A DNA stretch of 64,000 nucleotides, from NCBI GenBank assembly GCA_963995505.1, contig OZ023194.1:12954428-13018427 (forward strand), given 5' to 3'. Numbering within the stretch: the stretch's first letter is position 1; each line of letters starts with the position of its first letter. The position numbers and the translations under genes were made by a program. The notes below the pieces were generated by a model. The model saw only the letters and a program-made list of their open reading frames with translations, ran no database searches and was not told where the DNA came from. Positions 1 through 11,365 of the stretch are shown here, one piece after another. This stretch comes from Hypericum androsaemum (taxonomy: Eukaryota; Streptophyta; Magnoliopsida; Malpighiales; Hypericaceae).

Positions 1-409
1 TATTACTTACTAAGTGCACAAACACTTATCCGCAGATTCCCTTCAATAAACTAGGAATGACTTCGTCGTACACATGTGCATAATAAGAATATTATATTTT
101 GGCATTAGTTTTAAAATTGGGATATGATTAGTACTAAAACTGACATATCTAGTGCATATCACCGAACTTGAACTTGGTACTTGAGTTTGTATCATGACAG
201 GACAACACTTAAATCATTTAGGGTTCTACATTTCGAATCTATGAACATTAGTAACAAACTGTAACAAGGATACCATAAACATTCTGATATTTCATCCAAA
301 TATTTCCTTGTCACGTTGGATCATCTGCCAATGACCAAAAAAAAGCATTAAAAGGCTCCCCAATAAGGCATTCAAGCAAACAAGAAGTCTTAACTCTCAC
401 AAAACATGC

Positions 410-500
410 TCAAGAGCATCTAACCTAAACGGCGCAAAACATTTTTAATTTTAAGGAGGTCCGGATTTATGGTGTAGAAAATTTACCTTTCAAAAACACT
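410..500 (+). mobile_element. tRNA-derived SINE copy (degenerate)
   Basis: A tRNA-like box A (around TAACCTAAACGGCGC) is followed by GAGGTCCGG in the box B position and a 3' tail AATTTACCTTTC. The same order (TAGCCTA-TGGCACAAA, GAGGTC, TTTACCTTT) recurs near 53.1, 60.1 and 62.1 kb, and in part at 17.8 and 48.1 kb, so it is read as one SINE family rather than a tRNA gene. The ends are approximate and no target duplication was established. Confidence 0.5.
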
Positions 501-623
501 CGCACAAAACAAAATTTCATATTGACGAGACCTGAATTCCGTTGATATTTGACAACTCTAACTCGCACAAAAGACCAACAAACAAGATGGTCAAGGAACA
601 AGAAACCTCATGGCTAAATTTTT

Positions 624-905
624 TTGGGAAAAGTCCATTGTAGTATCATATGGCATCGCAAAAAATAACATTAGTACTTTGTAGTTTAAAACGTATCAAT
701 TAAGTCAAATTTTTACCAATTAAAATCACTTAGAGCCTCGAATAAGTACTTCGATCCTACGTGTCAAAATAACATCATTTTTTCATGTCACGTCAACTTT
801 TGAGTATATATATACAAAGAACATTGCTATTGTTATTGTCAAATAACATTGCTATTTGACAATTTTTTGTACACTGATTTTTCCACATAATATATATACA
901 CAAAG
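624..905. repeat. Direct repeat copy 1 (about 280 bp)
   Basis: This block recurs at 3153-3432 in the same orientation with only scattered substitutions. It starts TGGGAAAAG and ends at a TA-rich tract after TTTTTCCACATAATATATA. A short piece of its start is also seen near 11740. The two copies bracket the dynamin-like pseudogene array. No coding potential was seen, and the class of element is not known. Confidence 0.7.
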
Positions 906-942
906 AAAAGTTTTTCAAAAAATAATCAGTGATATTTGACAA

Positions 943-1330
943 TCAGTGCACATCCTCCTTCTTCCGGGCCTCTTCATGAGTATCATCATCAATCTTGTTC
1001 CTCACACACACGTAATCGAGGTCGAGCTTAATATTGTTGGAGACCTTCTCGGGCAACCCACGAGCTGAATAGTTAGCTTTGGTAACGACACCGAGCATCC
1101 TATGTCTGCGGACATCCATTAGGTGAGACATTGTAATGGACTCACAGCTTATGAAGTCTGCGTCGGCAGAAATGATATTTAATATTATATTTTTTTCCTG
1201 TTTGATGTACTCTAGGATGGTGCTGGAGACCTGGTGGTATAAGTTTTTTGGTAGGCCAGTGAGTGTATTTCAGGTGATCCCCAGGAGGTCGACCATGGTG
1301 AGGTCAGGTATGCCCGTTCTTCCTTTCATA
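943..1330 (-). pseudogene. DRP4-like dynamin GTPase-domain fragment
   Basis: On the minus strand the translation passes from IPDLTMVDLLGIT through KQEKNIILNIISADADF to LGVVTKANYSARGLPEK and YVCVRNKIDDDTHEEARKKE. This order matches the GTPase domain of plant DRP4/Mx-like dynamins: the G3 region (normally DLPGIT), the DFxxCES segment and the G4 T-K-x-D motif. It is broken. G3 reads DLLGIT and is followed by a stop; G4 reads TKAN, so the specificity aspartate is lost; no N-terminal P-loop exon or C-terminal effector domain adjoins it. It is one member of a local minus-strand array with the fragments at 1376-1640 and 1811-2306. It is regarded as non-functional. Confidence 0.7.
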
Positions 1331-1375
1331 CTACTATTGGTGTACAAAATACAAAAAAATTATATTCATACTTTG

Positions 1376-1640
1376 TATGTTCTTTCTCATTACGTGGCTA
1401 CATCTCAATGGAAGTAATTTTTAGTTTTTTATCTTGCTGAATAAAAAAATAAATACACAAAAATTTAGCAAGAAAATAATTATAAAACACCCAATTATTT
1501 GATCTTGCTTAACATCTGTGTGGTAGCGGTCCAGGAGGACTTTCCTTGATGATTCCATAACCAAACGAATCCTATGATAAAAAACACCCATGGCTTTATC
1601 GGCTATGAGAGTATTTGGCAACTCATTGAGTGAAACAAGA
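1376..1640 (-). pseudogene. DRP4-like dynamin middle-domain fragment (array copy)
   Basis: The minus-strand reading LPNTLIADKAMGVFYHR followed by MESSRKVLLDRYHTD is close to the better-preserved copy at 1811-2100. The flanking non-coding DNA (TATGTTCTTTCTCATTACGTGG and onward) is also repeated, so the duplication covered exon and intron together. It lies upstream, in the minus-strand sense, of the GTPase fragment at 943-1330. That order cannot come from one collinear gene and implies tandem duplication or scrambling. Confidence 0.6.
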
Positions 1641-1810
1641 ACCGAAAAAGAACAAGAGTCTAACCACCAAGTGTTTTAATTTGTTGGTATGAGATATCTA
1701 ATTTAATTGCATGTTTTGGTTCTAATATAACCATAGATAAAAATATGTACTTTTTATTTTCTTTCTTTCATACTATTATTAGTATACAAAATACAAAAAG
1801 AACGATATTC

Positions 1811-2306
1811 CTACTTTGTATGTTCTTCCTCATTACGTGGCCACATCTCAAAGGAAGTAATTTTTGATTTTTTATCTTGTTGAAATAACAAAATAAATAC
1901 ACTAAATTTTAACAACAAAATAATTACAAAATACCCAATTATTTGGTCTTGTTTAAAATCTGTGTAGTAGCAGTCCAGGAGGACTTTTCTTGATGATTCC
2001 ATAACCAGACGAATCCTATGATAAAAGACATCCATGACTTCATTGTCTGTGGGAGTATTTGGCAACTCATTGAGTGACGAGACCCGTCCTCTCAAGTTTT
2101 GGCTTGTTTCCAGGAAAAAACCTAAGAATGAACAGTGTAGGATGGTTTATTGGAGTTGTATGAGTTTGAGAGCCAGGGCAGGGATGCCCACTATGGCTTT
2201 TTCAATAATTGAAAGATCAAGACGGTCTGCAAAGATCTTGCCCTCCACCGCCCTAGCATATTCAACAGTCTCATTGCCAAACTTATTTCTCACGCACAAT
2301 AACTAA
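1811..2306 (-). pseudogene. DRP4-like dynamin fragment (end of GTPase plus middle domain)
   Basis: The minus strand reads VRNKFGNETVEYARAVEGK, then SIIEKAIVGIPALALKLIQLQ, a stop, and later SLNELPNTPTDNEVMDVFY with RLVMESSRKVLLDCYYTDF. These segments follow the order expected in a DRP4-type dynamin from the end of the GTPase domain into the middle (stalk) domain, including the conserved IVGIPxLAxKL stretch. In-frame stops and a missing segment between them show it is dead. Its 3' flank matches the flank of the 1376-1640 copy, and the block near 4050-4150 repeats that flank again. Confidence 0.7.
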
Positions 2307-2684
2307 GTTTGCCCTTAATACCACATAGTGGTTTTATCTTTTTAAGATCCAGGTTCCATCGTCAATTTTTTTTAAAATTTAATTCCACTATATATCAAAA
2401 TTCATTTCTTTTTTTAGTTATTATTATTCTTTTATATTTGTACCTTGAAATCTGGGTGAGTGGGCTAGTTTGGATCTTGGAGGTTTGTTTCATTTTGGTT
2501 TATGCCCAGTTCTTAGTGACCTGTGGACCCGGCCTTATCTTGGTGGTTCATTTTGTTTTGGTTTATGCCCAGTCCTTAATGACTTGTCCAATTAGTGCCT
2601 TAATTCGGCCTTCCTTTTTTGGCCTGAGCTAGCCCACAATGGATGTTATCAGGCCATATGAGCCAAAGGGCTGTGAGTCGCCAC

Positions 2685-2995
2685 CTCATCTATCTGAGGT
2701 CTCTGTGTGCTCCCGTGCGGTTGAATTGGTCCAAGGGCTCCCGGGTTTGGCTAAAAAGATCCAAGGGGTCTCGTTTTGCCACATTAGCAATCCTTGAGAC
2801 CTTGGATTGCCAAGTTGCCACCTCATCAATCCGAGGTCTCTGTGTGCTCCCGTGCGGTTGAAATGATCCAAGGGCTCCCTGGTTTGGCTAAAAAGATCAG
2901 AGGGGTCTCATTTTACCACGTCAACAATCTATGTGACCTTGGATTGCCTAGTTGCCACCTCATCAATCTGGCGGTGTGCTCCCGTAATCGAGGAT
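2685..2995. repeat. Tandem repeat, 137-bp unit, about 2.3 copies
   Basis: CTCATC starts near 2685, 2822 and 2959 mark successive units. Each contains GTGTGCTCCCGTG, a CCAAGGGCTCCC block, TTTGGCTAAAAAGATC and TTGCCAC; the third unit is cut short after about 35 bp. A separate imperfect pair lies just upstream at about 2475-2590 (two copies of a TTTGGTTTATGCCCAGT phrase). No gene is supported here. Confidence 0.75.
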
Positions 2996-3152
2996 GTCTA
3001 GACTATCTGTCTAGTCTCCACAATCTCTCCTCCAAGAAAATAGAGATTGGAATTTTTGGTTTGCATTAGAGATTAGAGAATGACTAGACAGATAAAGTAC
3101 TCTCAGTTCTTGATGACCCAAAAGTTTCAATAATGAAAGAAAGCAAAAAAAA

Positions 3153-3414
3153 TTGGGAAAAGTTCATTGTAGTACCATAAGGTATCACAAAAAATAATAT
3201 TAGTGCCTTGTAGTTTAAAATGTATCAATTAAGTCAAACTTTTACTAATTAAATCACTTAGAGCCTCAGATAAGTACTTCGATCCTACATGTCAAAATAA
3301 CATCATTTTTTCATGTCACATCAACTTTTGAGTATATATATACAAAGAACATTGCTATTGATTTTGTCAAATAACATTGCTATTTGACAATTTTTTGTAC
3401 AATGATTTTTCCAC

Positions 3415-3432
<18 letters not shown>
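3153..3432. repeat. Direct repeat copy 2 (about 280 bp)
   Basis: Second copy of the block at 624-905, same orientation, ending in an expanded TA microsatellite at about 3417-3456 where copy 1 has only a short TA tract. Confidence 0.7.

Positions 3433-3456
<24 letters not shown>
3417..3456. repeat. (TA)n microsatellite
   Basis: About 20 uninterrupted TA units at the end of the direct repeat. Only the tract itself is supported. Confidence 0.95.
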
Positions 3457-3458
<2 letters not shown>

Positions 3459-6059
3459 TTTTTTGAAAAAAAATAGAAAACACCAAATTATTTGATAACT
3501 ATGAGGACTTTTATCGATCCATGATGGTGGTGCTTTAACCGAGAAGATAATCGTGGTGAATCATATATTCAAGACTTTCATATGTGAAGTTGCAACATTC
3601 TTTTATGGTTCAGAATATGATTTGCTTCGAACCTTGATCAAGGATTGAAGACTTTGAGGTTAGGAAACTCAAGGAAGGAAAGAAAAGGGAAAACGAAAGA
3701 GAGGGAAAAAGACGAGAGCGAATAATAGGCGTGAATGTTTCAACTGCAAATAATCTCTCGACTCCTTTTTTTTCCTATCTCCACTTGTATATAATTCTGA
3801 TACTTACAATCTAGTCACTGGAAGTAAAAAAAAAATCCACGTTGTTCACAACAAAATTTGTTATGGTGAAACAAGGTCCGAAAAAATAAACGAGTCTAAC
3901 AACTCTGTGTTTTAATTTGTTGGTATGAGGCTATACTTATCTAATTGCATGATTTGGTTCTAACATAATTTTAGAAAAAAATATGTTATTTTGGTATGAG
4001 ACTATCTACTACTGGTATGTCTTACAAAATATGAAAGACATTCTTCCTTTATATGATCTTCCTCATTGCAAGGCCACGTCTCAAAGGAAATAATATTCAA
4101 TTTTAATCTTGCAGAAATAACAAAATAAACAAATTAAATATACCAAACTTTGAACCATAAATTAATTACAAAACACACAATAACCATCACATCACTCTTG
4201 TTATAATAATTATTTTGTTTGTTGCTAGTAATTCAAACACTCTCTCAAGAGATTGGATTAAACCATCAGTGTTAAGTTTAACAACATCAATCAAATAATA
4301 ATAAATGATTCCAGCTTATATAAATTTATTTCACTGCAATTATATGTGAAATATCTTGTAATATTTTTAAAATAATTATAAATGATTTCATCTTGTATAA
4401 ATTTATTTTTCAGATACTAACTTTGTAAAATCAATAATTCCGGTCAAAATGCAATCTCACTACAAAACATCAAACACTTACTCCCGATTTTTTATGTTGT
4501 CTAATTTGTTTGACTAATAAATTTCCTATGGTTATATGATATGTCACAGACCAAGTTATGCAACTTTTTCTTCTCCTTTAGACTTCCTTTTTTCTAGATT
4601 TTCAAAGAAGCAGAAAAATTAGTTAGACAAATATACTAAAACTTTATGGTTAATTTGTAAATAAAAAATAAAAAGTGTAATGTAACATCTTTAAATCTTG
4701 CCATGCTTTCCAAGAGCTCCAAATTGAAATACCAATTATTTTGAAGAATCATCTTGTTAACCAAATGTTCCATGATCTCTATTTTGCCTTTAAGATCTTT
4801 CCATATCTAACTTAAATTTTGCATCCGGCTACTTTTCAATTCTACCGAGAGCATTTTCTTTCTCCCTCTGAAAGTAGACAACAGCTCCATAAATGCAAAT
4901 TCGATGAGTAAAAGAAGAGTAAATAGACTACGATTAAGCTTTTACCTCTCTGCAACTCAATGAGCGTAAATATCTTCATCGATCGTTCTCTATTCCATCG
5001 ATGCTAAACGAAAACACTTGATCATGAACTCATCCTAAAACAAAAGGAAGTGTGATAGAGGTGAAGAAATTTTTTTAATCAAAGGCAAACATCTAGTTCA
5101 ATCTTCCAAACTCAGGTTAACTATTAAAATGCAACTGGAAACTACCGTTCTTTAGTTAATTTTTTTGTTTGTTATTTCTTACATTTTAGTCTCTTTTTCA
5201 ATTGTTTAAGAGACATGAGAAGTTGTTTTCCTATATAATTCTTATCACACCTCTCCTTAAAATTCTTAAAAGAGGTGATAAGGAATTTTGTGATTGCATA
5301 TTTCCTAATTCAGTTAGCATTTTATTCTCATCTTCCTAAATGACCCTTGTTTTCAATTTAACTAAAACCTACGATAATTTAATTACATTAAACAATCTCG
5401 TACCTTCACTTTGATTTTGGAAAATATAGCAAATCCGTCCCTCCTCATCATCTCTAGGCTGATTTGGATCACATCGTGTCATTTTTTTAATTAAAAGCTC
5501 CCCTATAAGATTAATTAGCTCAAACTTCAAATCATTGATTAATCTGTATGTGTCTTTTTATACATTATTAATTATATTGATGGATTGTGGCAGACCCAGA
5601 GAGAAAGATTATATTAATATATTGATGGTTTACATATCTACAGGCTTCTTGCCTCCACCACTTTTTTATTATTAAATTATTACAGAACCCATCAGGAATT
5701 AAATTACGTACTTCTTTCAATTCATTTCACCTCTTGCAAACCACTAACTTTTTGTGACCTCTTCAATTTTCTTTCATTTTCCCCTTTCCTTAATACCCTT
5801 TGCGATAATAATGAAAATTGGTCAAGTGATAAGAGATTTAAATTAATTCAAAAAAAAATTTTAGATTTATTTAATTAAATTTTGAATTCAAACATTACGA
5901 GTTTGCCGGGAGTTTGGTTGAAGCCACACAAAAGCTGCATATACAAATACCCATCCACAATTATTGAACAGAAACTTTGCATGTCATATGTTGCCCAGAC
6001 TAGAATTTCTCCGAAAGATTACAAGATTATAAGAATTCTCGCAAGTCCATCTATCTATC
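3457..6059. other. AT-rich intergenic DNA with degenerate repeats
   Basis: No credible gene was found. About 4000-4150 repeats the flank of the dynamin-like fragments (CTTCCTCATTGCAAGGCCACG...), marking a third, coding-less copy. At about 5233-5290 there is a hairpin with arms near ATTCTTATCACACCTCT and AGAGGTGATAAGGAAT. The remainder is low-complexity A/T. Confidence 0.6.
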
Positions 6060-6284
6060 TGTAACATACGTGGTATTCAATTGTAATAGATACAAGTTAG
6101 AATGATCAATCTGTAATTGATCACTATATAAATAGCAAATAGATATCAACTTTGTAAGCATTCCAGACATTTGTAATCAATATCAAAGGAAACGTATTGT
6201 TCCCTTCTTCTTCCTCTCCTTCCTCTTCTATTTTTCTCCCCCTTTCTAATTCTTGATTCTTGGAAACCCTAGCGGGTTATTACA
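6060..6284 (+). mobile_element. Solo LTR (225 bp)
   Basis: The segment begins TGTAACATACG and ends GGTTATTACA, giving TG...CA termini with a short imperfect inverted repeat. It is flanked by an identical 5-bp duplication, CTATC (6055-6059 and 6285-6289), as LTR-retrotransposon integration produces. A TATA box TATATAAATAG lies at about 6125-6135, followed by a pyrimidine-rich stretch, as in U3-R of short LTRs. No internal retroelement sequence adjoins either side, so it is read as a recombined solo LTR. It sits about 370 bp beyond the stop codon of the neighbouring minus-strand gene. Confidence 0.65.
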
Positions 6285-6656
6285 CTATCTTTCTTTTCTT
6301 TTAATGGATATGGCTCATACGCTTTTCATTAAGATTGAAAACATTGCAACATGATCCATATACAAAGTAACAAAAAGCGGAAATATAAAAACCGTAATAC
6401 ATCTTGCTGCTACAATAAAACCATGCTGCTGCAATGTATCAGTTATAGCGTTGTGATTCTGTAAAAAATAAAAAAGAAAAGAGAAACAAGTTCACACCAA
6501 AACGAACTAAAACACTATTGGTTTCACACAAAGCAAGCACTTCTATCTCTATACAAGGGAAAAGAGCCGTCTGTGATTAATAGCAGCATTGAAGACGAAC
6601 CCAACAAACATAACCAGATGTGAATCTTTCATGATCTTCCTGGAAGCATGTGCCGT

Positions 6657-8185
6657 TTAGGTGGATTCAATCGGACGGGTCTCCTCCATTTGTGGATCAC
6701 CCTAAAAACCGGAACAAGAGGAGGAGGTTGTTAGTACAAGGTAATTAACCGAGTTAGCCGGAGCAAAATCGAGAGTTCCTTGACTAAACAACGTTAGTAA
6801 CTCACCAAATTGTCCGCTAAAGATGTGCAGCTTATGACATTCTCTTTATTAGTTGGTGATTTCTTTCCCTGCCTCAAGGCCTTATCCTTGCGAGTAGGAG
6901 GACCACATTGTTTAGTTGGTTGCTGCTGCTTCTTTTGTACCCTGCGGGCCCCTGCATCCCAAGCGGATTTCGCATCAGCAGAACCCTTGTTCACAGGTCC
7001 CCTGGTCCTCGATGCAGATGCCGCCTTATTGGACAAGTCCTTGACAGCAGAAACCTTGGCAGCATTGGTGTTCAGGGACCTAGGTCTCAGGTTCCTTGTT
7101 CCCACTGTCGAGGAAGAGCTGCGAACTTCATCATCCGATGATCGAGTTCCTCCCTCAGGCATCAGTGATAAGGTCTCAGAAACCTGCACCTGCTCTTCTT
7201 CATTTCCCAGCACCACGTTGTACTTCTCCAACAACTCTTTCACAGTCTCTCCCTTCTCGTCCAGCTCGTGACGAGCAACATACGATGTCAGCTCGTCTTG
7301 CATTCTCCGAAGAGCTGAATCCGATCGAAATGGAAAATACATAAACACCATAAGAACAACATCATAAAAGATCAATATAACCAAAATGCAGAGGCAACAA
7401 ACTAGAAACAACTCGGACATTGGATCGAATACCTGGCAGCCAGAATCAAGGGCAAGATTGAAGAACCCGAGCGAGATGGAATGCTTCGCGGCCGACTCGG
7501 ACAGCTTGATCTGAGACAACCAGTAGGAGGCTGAACACAGAGTACTGAACTTCCTCCTGCCAGCAGACCCCCTGGAAACATCCGAAAGAGGCGTCTCGCT
7601 CTTCATCCTGACCTCGGATATAGGATTCACCGTGCCAGCACAACCGGAGGCCTTGCCGCTGGCGGACCTCGATGGAACAGAGAGCCTCCTCGGCGGCCTC
7701 GGGATCGAGGCCGACGAGGAGGACTTGTCCTTCCCGGAGAGGTTGAGAACAGATACACTCTTACTAACACTCGAAGCTTGCCTTCCTCTAACAAAAAGCA
7801 CATTCACAAAAATAAGTAAACAGTTTGGAGTAGATTATCTGGAAAAAAAAAAGGAATTAATTAAAATAATAATACTAACCTCTTGGAAGCGGAGGAGTGG
7901 GGGAGATCGGCGACCGGCGGCTTCGACGCGGATCTCAGCGGATACCGCAAATTCGATTTCCCTAAAAAAAAACTCGGTTAAAATACACTTTAGTTCCATG
8001 TGTTAGTTTTCTAATCCGTACTAATTACGGAAAAGATTTTAGACAGTAACACGGTTAAGGTACATTCTAGATAGAAGAGCAGTTAAAGTACACTTTAGTA
8101 CCGAGTTATGCTCGGGTAGCCAGCATCCATTACCTGTAACTGCAGCAACGGGGGTCGGGTGTTCCTTGACGCTCTCCTCCTCCAT
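6657..8185 (-). CDS. Plant protein of unknown function, five exons
   Basis: Exons on the minus strand are 8185-8134, 7961-7880, 7787-7433, 7314-6806 and 6701-6657. The start gives MEEESVKEHPTPVAAVTG, exon 2 continues GKSNLRYPLRSASKPP, and the last exon ends GDPQMEETRPIEST. The protein (about 347 residues) is Ser/Arg/Lys-rich and low in complexity. Its one ordered-looking block spans the end of exon 3 and start of exon 4 (SASYWLSQIKLSESAAKHSI, then LRRMQDELTSYVARHE), followed by an acidic/helical stretch. I recognise this as a plant-specific conserved arrangement but cannot name a function. Exons 1-2, 2-3 and 4-5 join in frame with canonical GT-AG sites. The exon 3-4 join is odd: the obvious GT-AG intron (7432-7315, 118 nt) would shift the frame by one base, while reading through is open. 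Other donors or acceptors, or a one-base sequence error, could resolve it. Gene existence is well supported; the exact exon 3/4 boundary is not. Confidence 0.8.
7971..8107. mobile_element. Possible MITE filling intron 1
   Basis: Intron 1 of the gene above is mostly made of a block starting AACTCGGTTAAAATACACTT and ending with its near inverse (AAAGTACACTTTAGTACCGAGTT read from the other strand starts AACTCGGT). The inverted ends are about 8 bp perfect, with weaker similarity inside. No target duplication was verified. Confidence 0.4.
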
Positions 8186-8239
8186 CGGCTTCTTCGTCTC
8201 TGTTTCTCTCTTCCTTTTGCTTCAAAAAGAAAGTATCTA

Positions 8240-8335
8240 ACAATGGGAATGGGAATGGGAATGGAATGGAATCAGTCTGAGCTTCGGCTTATAATTGAGG
8301 AGCGGGGGGTGGGTGTGGGTGTGGGTGTGGGTCCG
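8240..8335. repeat. GGGAAT and GTGGGT short tandem repeats in the 5' flank
   Basis: About four GGGAAT units (around 8243-8265) and four GTGGGT units (around 8308-8332) lie 60-150 bp upstream of the start codon of the minus-strand gene, in its probable 5' UTR or promoter. Guanine-rich on the plus strand. Confidence 0.8.
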
Positions 8336-8896
8336 GGTCCCACCGAATCAAAAGTTCGGAGCTTTTTTCCAATTTAGGCGGGAGGGCGGGTTTTCATCTC
8401 GGCCGTTCTTTTTTTCTCGGCAACTGGTGATCGGGCGACACGTGGACGTCGAGAGTATTGTTTTTATAGCGGTGGGAGGAGGAGGAAACGCTTTGAAACC
8501 GTGATCACCCCCGTATCCGTCTGTCATCAGTCAGGGGCGCTTAAATTAATAATAGCGAATGAAATGTGGAATTTTGAGTTTTGCTGATTGTAATTAAGAC
8601 AATTTAAGTGGGTGGATTTTTAAGTTTAGTTAGACTCTAGTTTCATCAAATATAAAAAAAAATTGAATTTGAATTTTATGAATACAACTTTCATAAATTC
8701 GACACACAGAAATTTGTTGTCAATCTAATCAGGTGGACAAAAAGCAATCCACTCGTTAAAGATTAGTTCATTAAAAGGTTTTGGGAATTCGAAATTCAAA
8801 TCATGCACCGTTGGACGCCACTTTTTTCAACGGTCCATGATTCGCACACGAGTACTACTGCCACCTAGTTTGGTCAATATTTCATGTGTTTTGAAC

Positions 8897-9204
8897 ATTG
8901 TTTTCAAAAATGACCCCGAGCTCAACCAGGATTTTCTTACGAACTTCGGGTCAACTGGTCCGACTGGTTGAACCGCCGGTCGGACCTGATTTTTTTTTAA
9001 ATAAAAAATATTTTTAAAAAATTATATATGTATAGTCGTATATGTAATTACACTCACACCTCCAAAATTAATGAAATATATGCACAAATAGAATCAAATA
9101 CTTGTTTCGGGGAAGTTTTTTAAATTTTAGGGTTAAATTAGGAAAAAAAATGGCAAAATTTGGTAAGTTGAACCGCCGGTCGGACCGCCATCTCAAAAAC
9201 AATA
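8897..9204. mobile_element. Small non-autonomous MULE-like element, family A copy 1
   Basis: The element starts ATTGTTTTCAAAAATGACC and ends CATCTCAAAAACAATA, so its termini are inverted repeats. It is flanked by a perfect 9-bp duplication GTTTTGAAC (8888-8896 and 9205-9213), the length made by Mutator-like transposases. Internally it carries GGTTGAACCGCCGGTCGGACC-type CCGG-rich sequence twice in inverted context. A longer relative lies at 16839-17317. No coding sequence. Confidence 0.75.
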
Positions 9205-9213
9205 GTTTTGAAC

Positions 9214-10096
9214 CTTGTATTGCTGCACTTGACGATGCCTTTGGGCCTCCACGTTTAGCTTTTGGCCTACGGAAAAGACACTCTCATCTTCTTCTTCTCA
9301 ATAAATGAGATCCCGCCCAATAAAAAATATTGTTCTGATAACATTTTTTATATTTATATATTTATAAGACGACGAAAAATCTCTTTACGCATGCAAACGA
9401 ATTTTCTTACCGCTCCAATCACAATTCTTATTTTGGACTAACCAATCTTTAAATCAATTTGTGAAAGAATTATTTTATCTTAACTGAATCTCGAGTTAGA
9501 ATTTTTGAAAAAACAATAGTATTAAATATTTGTTCAAAACATTTTACCACCTACCCGATTAAAACTTAGTCAACCCAATAGACCAGATACCAATTACTAT
9601 ACTCTTGTTTAAATATTTAAATTGGAGCAGTTTGGCCTTCTCTTCACCGGAGATAATGTCTAATTCAAAAATTAGGGACCCAAAGACCAACATTGAAATA
9701 AAGAGCAACGATGGCAAAATAATTTTTGAAATAGTAAGCAACAAAATCGTAATCATAGTATAGATCTGGGACCTGAGCATTGTCCAAAAAAATCAACTCA
9801 TATTTTGACACATTTCATCCTCAGCCTAAATTGCTAAGATTTTAAAATCACCAAATCGGGTTTCGACTAATAGAGGCAAAACTTTAGAACAGGTGATGAT
9901 TATCAAGTCACATATACCCACCAGGTGGGAAGAAACAAAGTTGGAGATAGATGCTAATAGAAAAACAATCAAGATCCACAAGACTCCAGCTAGAGTTCAC
10001 TCAAAATCCTCAGTAACAAGAGGCTCTATCAGGCACATTAAGATATCTGAGGCTGACTAAAACATCATTCAAGAAAAATTCCAACATAATTTTAAC
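9214..10096. other. Intergenic DNA
   Basis: AT-rich sequence between the family A element and the 3' end of the RPS12 gene. I see no gene; the last 200-300 bp probably include the RPS12 3' UTR on the minus strand, judging only by position. Confidence 0.5.
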
Positions 10097-11365
10097 TCAG
10101 TTGGACTTGATGTGTTGCTGGACAACATTTAGCCCTTCGCTTTCTTCCCCGAAATCCTGCAACAGAAGAAGCCTCTTACCGATACCGAACTAAATCTGTT
10201 TTAAGCACCCAACATACTACGACAAAGAACAGCTAGTACCTTAACAACCACGCATGAGCATCCAATAACTTTTCTTGCCTTCCCTTCAGTGTCAATCTTG
10301 CATAACTGCAGCCAAGCACTTGCAGTCAGTCAGAAGTCAAGTGAAAATCTATGGAGCAACGGAAAGAACAATCAAAGGGACACTCTAGGGATTTCATTTC
10401 CACAAGCCATTACAACAAATAAATAACTAAGATTCGATAAAATCAATTCTTTAACTGAGAACCTACTTAGAAGATAAAATATAATGATTGAGATGAAACT
10501 TTGCAACAGGCATACTAACGGCCCCATCTTATGAATCATTGTTCTTGAAAACATTGTTCTTGAACAAATTCTACTAGTTACAAAGATTAAAACTTGTACG
10601 ATGCCATACAATTCAATCACAACTTGGGCTGAAAGATGCAACTAACAAGCTATATTCTCTGGTCTGGTGCAATTACATACCGAATGCAGTTATTGCTCGT
10701 TAGGGCAGTAGGAAAATCACTAGTGAAAGCCAAGTCCACAAAAGACAGAACAGAATAATACATCAAGCCAGGTAGCAAAAACTTACACCAGCCCACTCGC
10801 CAAGGGTCAATTTAGTGGGAACAGTTAGAAGGCTGACTCCATGGTCAGCGCAGAGTGCCTTGACCAACTTGACATAGTCAGGATTGTCACAGTTATCTGC
10901 CAACACGCAAAGCTGGGCAGCGTGCTTCTCAATAACCTTGGCACCCTCATGGAGGCCACGGATGAGGCCACCGTGAGCCAAAGACTTCTTCAACACTAGC
11001 TGCAGCGCGGACATCAAGTCCATGGGTTCGCCCAATGGCTGCGGTGCTACGACCTCAACTGGAATGACAACATCTTCCCTGCAAACACAATCACATGATT
11101 AAGCGAATGAAGATCAATACCGCAACACAATCCATCGCACAAAAGAGAGATAACAGATTAAAAGATCCACCGTTGCTTAGTCAACATTTAGCTCCCAATT
11201 CTCTAAACTGAATAAACTAAGCATACTAATAATCGTATATTTTTTTAATCAAATACCCAAAATACGCAGTGAAATAGCAAATAAAAGAAAAACTAAAAGA
11301 CAAACAATCACGAACACAAAAAGTGGCGATTCGGGAAGAAATAGAAGATGGGTTTACCCGGCCAT
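10097..11365 (-). CDS. RPS12: 40S ribosomal protein S12 (eS12)
   Basis: Coding exons on the minus strand are 11365-11358, 11078-10787, 10305-10240 and 10156-10097, all with GT-AG borders and consistent phases, giving 141 residues, the usual size for plant eS12. The protein starts [20 protein letters not shown] and contains the family hallmarks [57 protein letters not shown] and [20 protein letters not shown]; it ends [19 protein letters not shown]. It is a structural protein of the small cytosolic ribosomal subunit with the L7Ae/L30e-type fold. The first coding exon is only 8 nt. A leader intron (11545-11434) splits the 5' UTR, whose first exon contains the pyrimidine stretch CCTTCCCTCC. The gene looks intact and functional. 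Confidence 0.97.

Noticed and set aside
4690..5050. Possible minus-strand coding fragment
   Set aside because: Short readable pieces exist but stops are frequent and no family could be named.
6810..7271. 153-codon plus-strand open frame
   Set aside because: Antisense shadow of exon 4 of the unknown-function gene.
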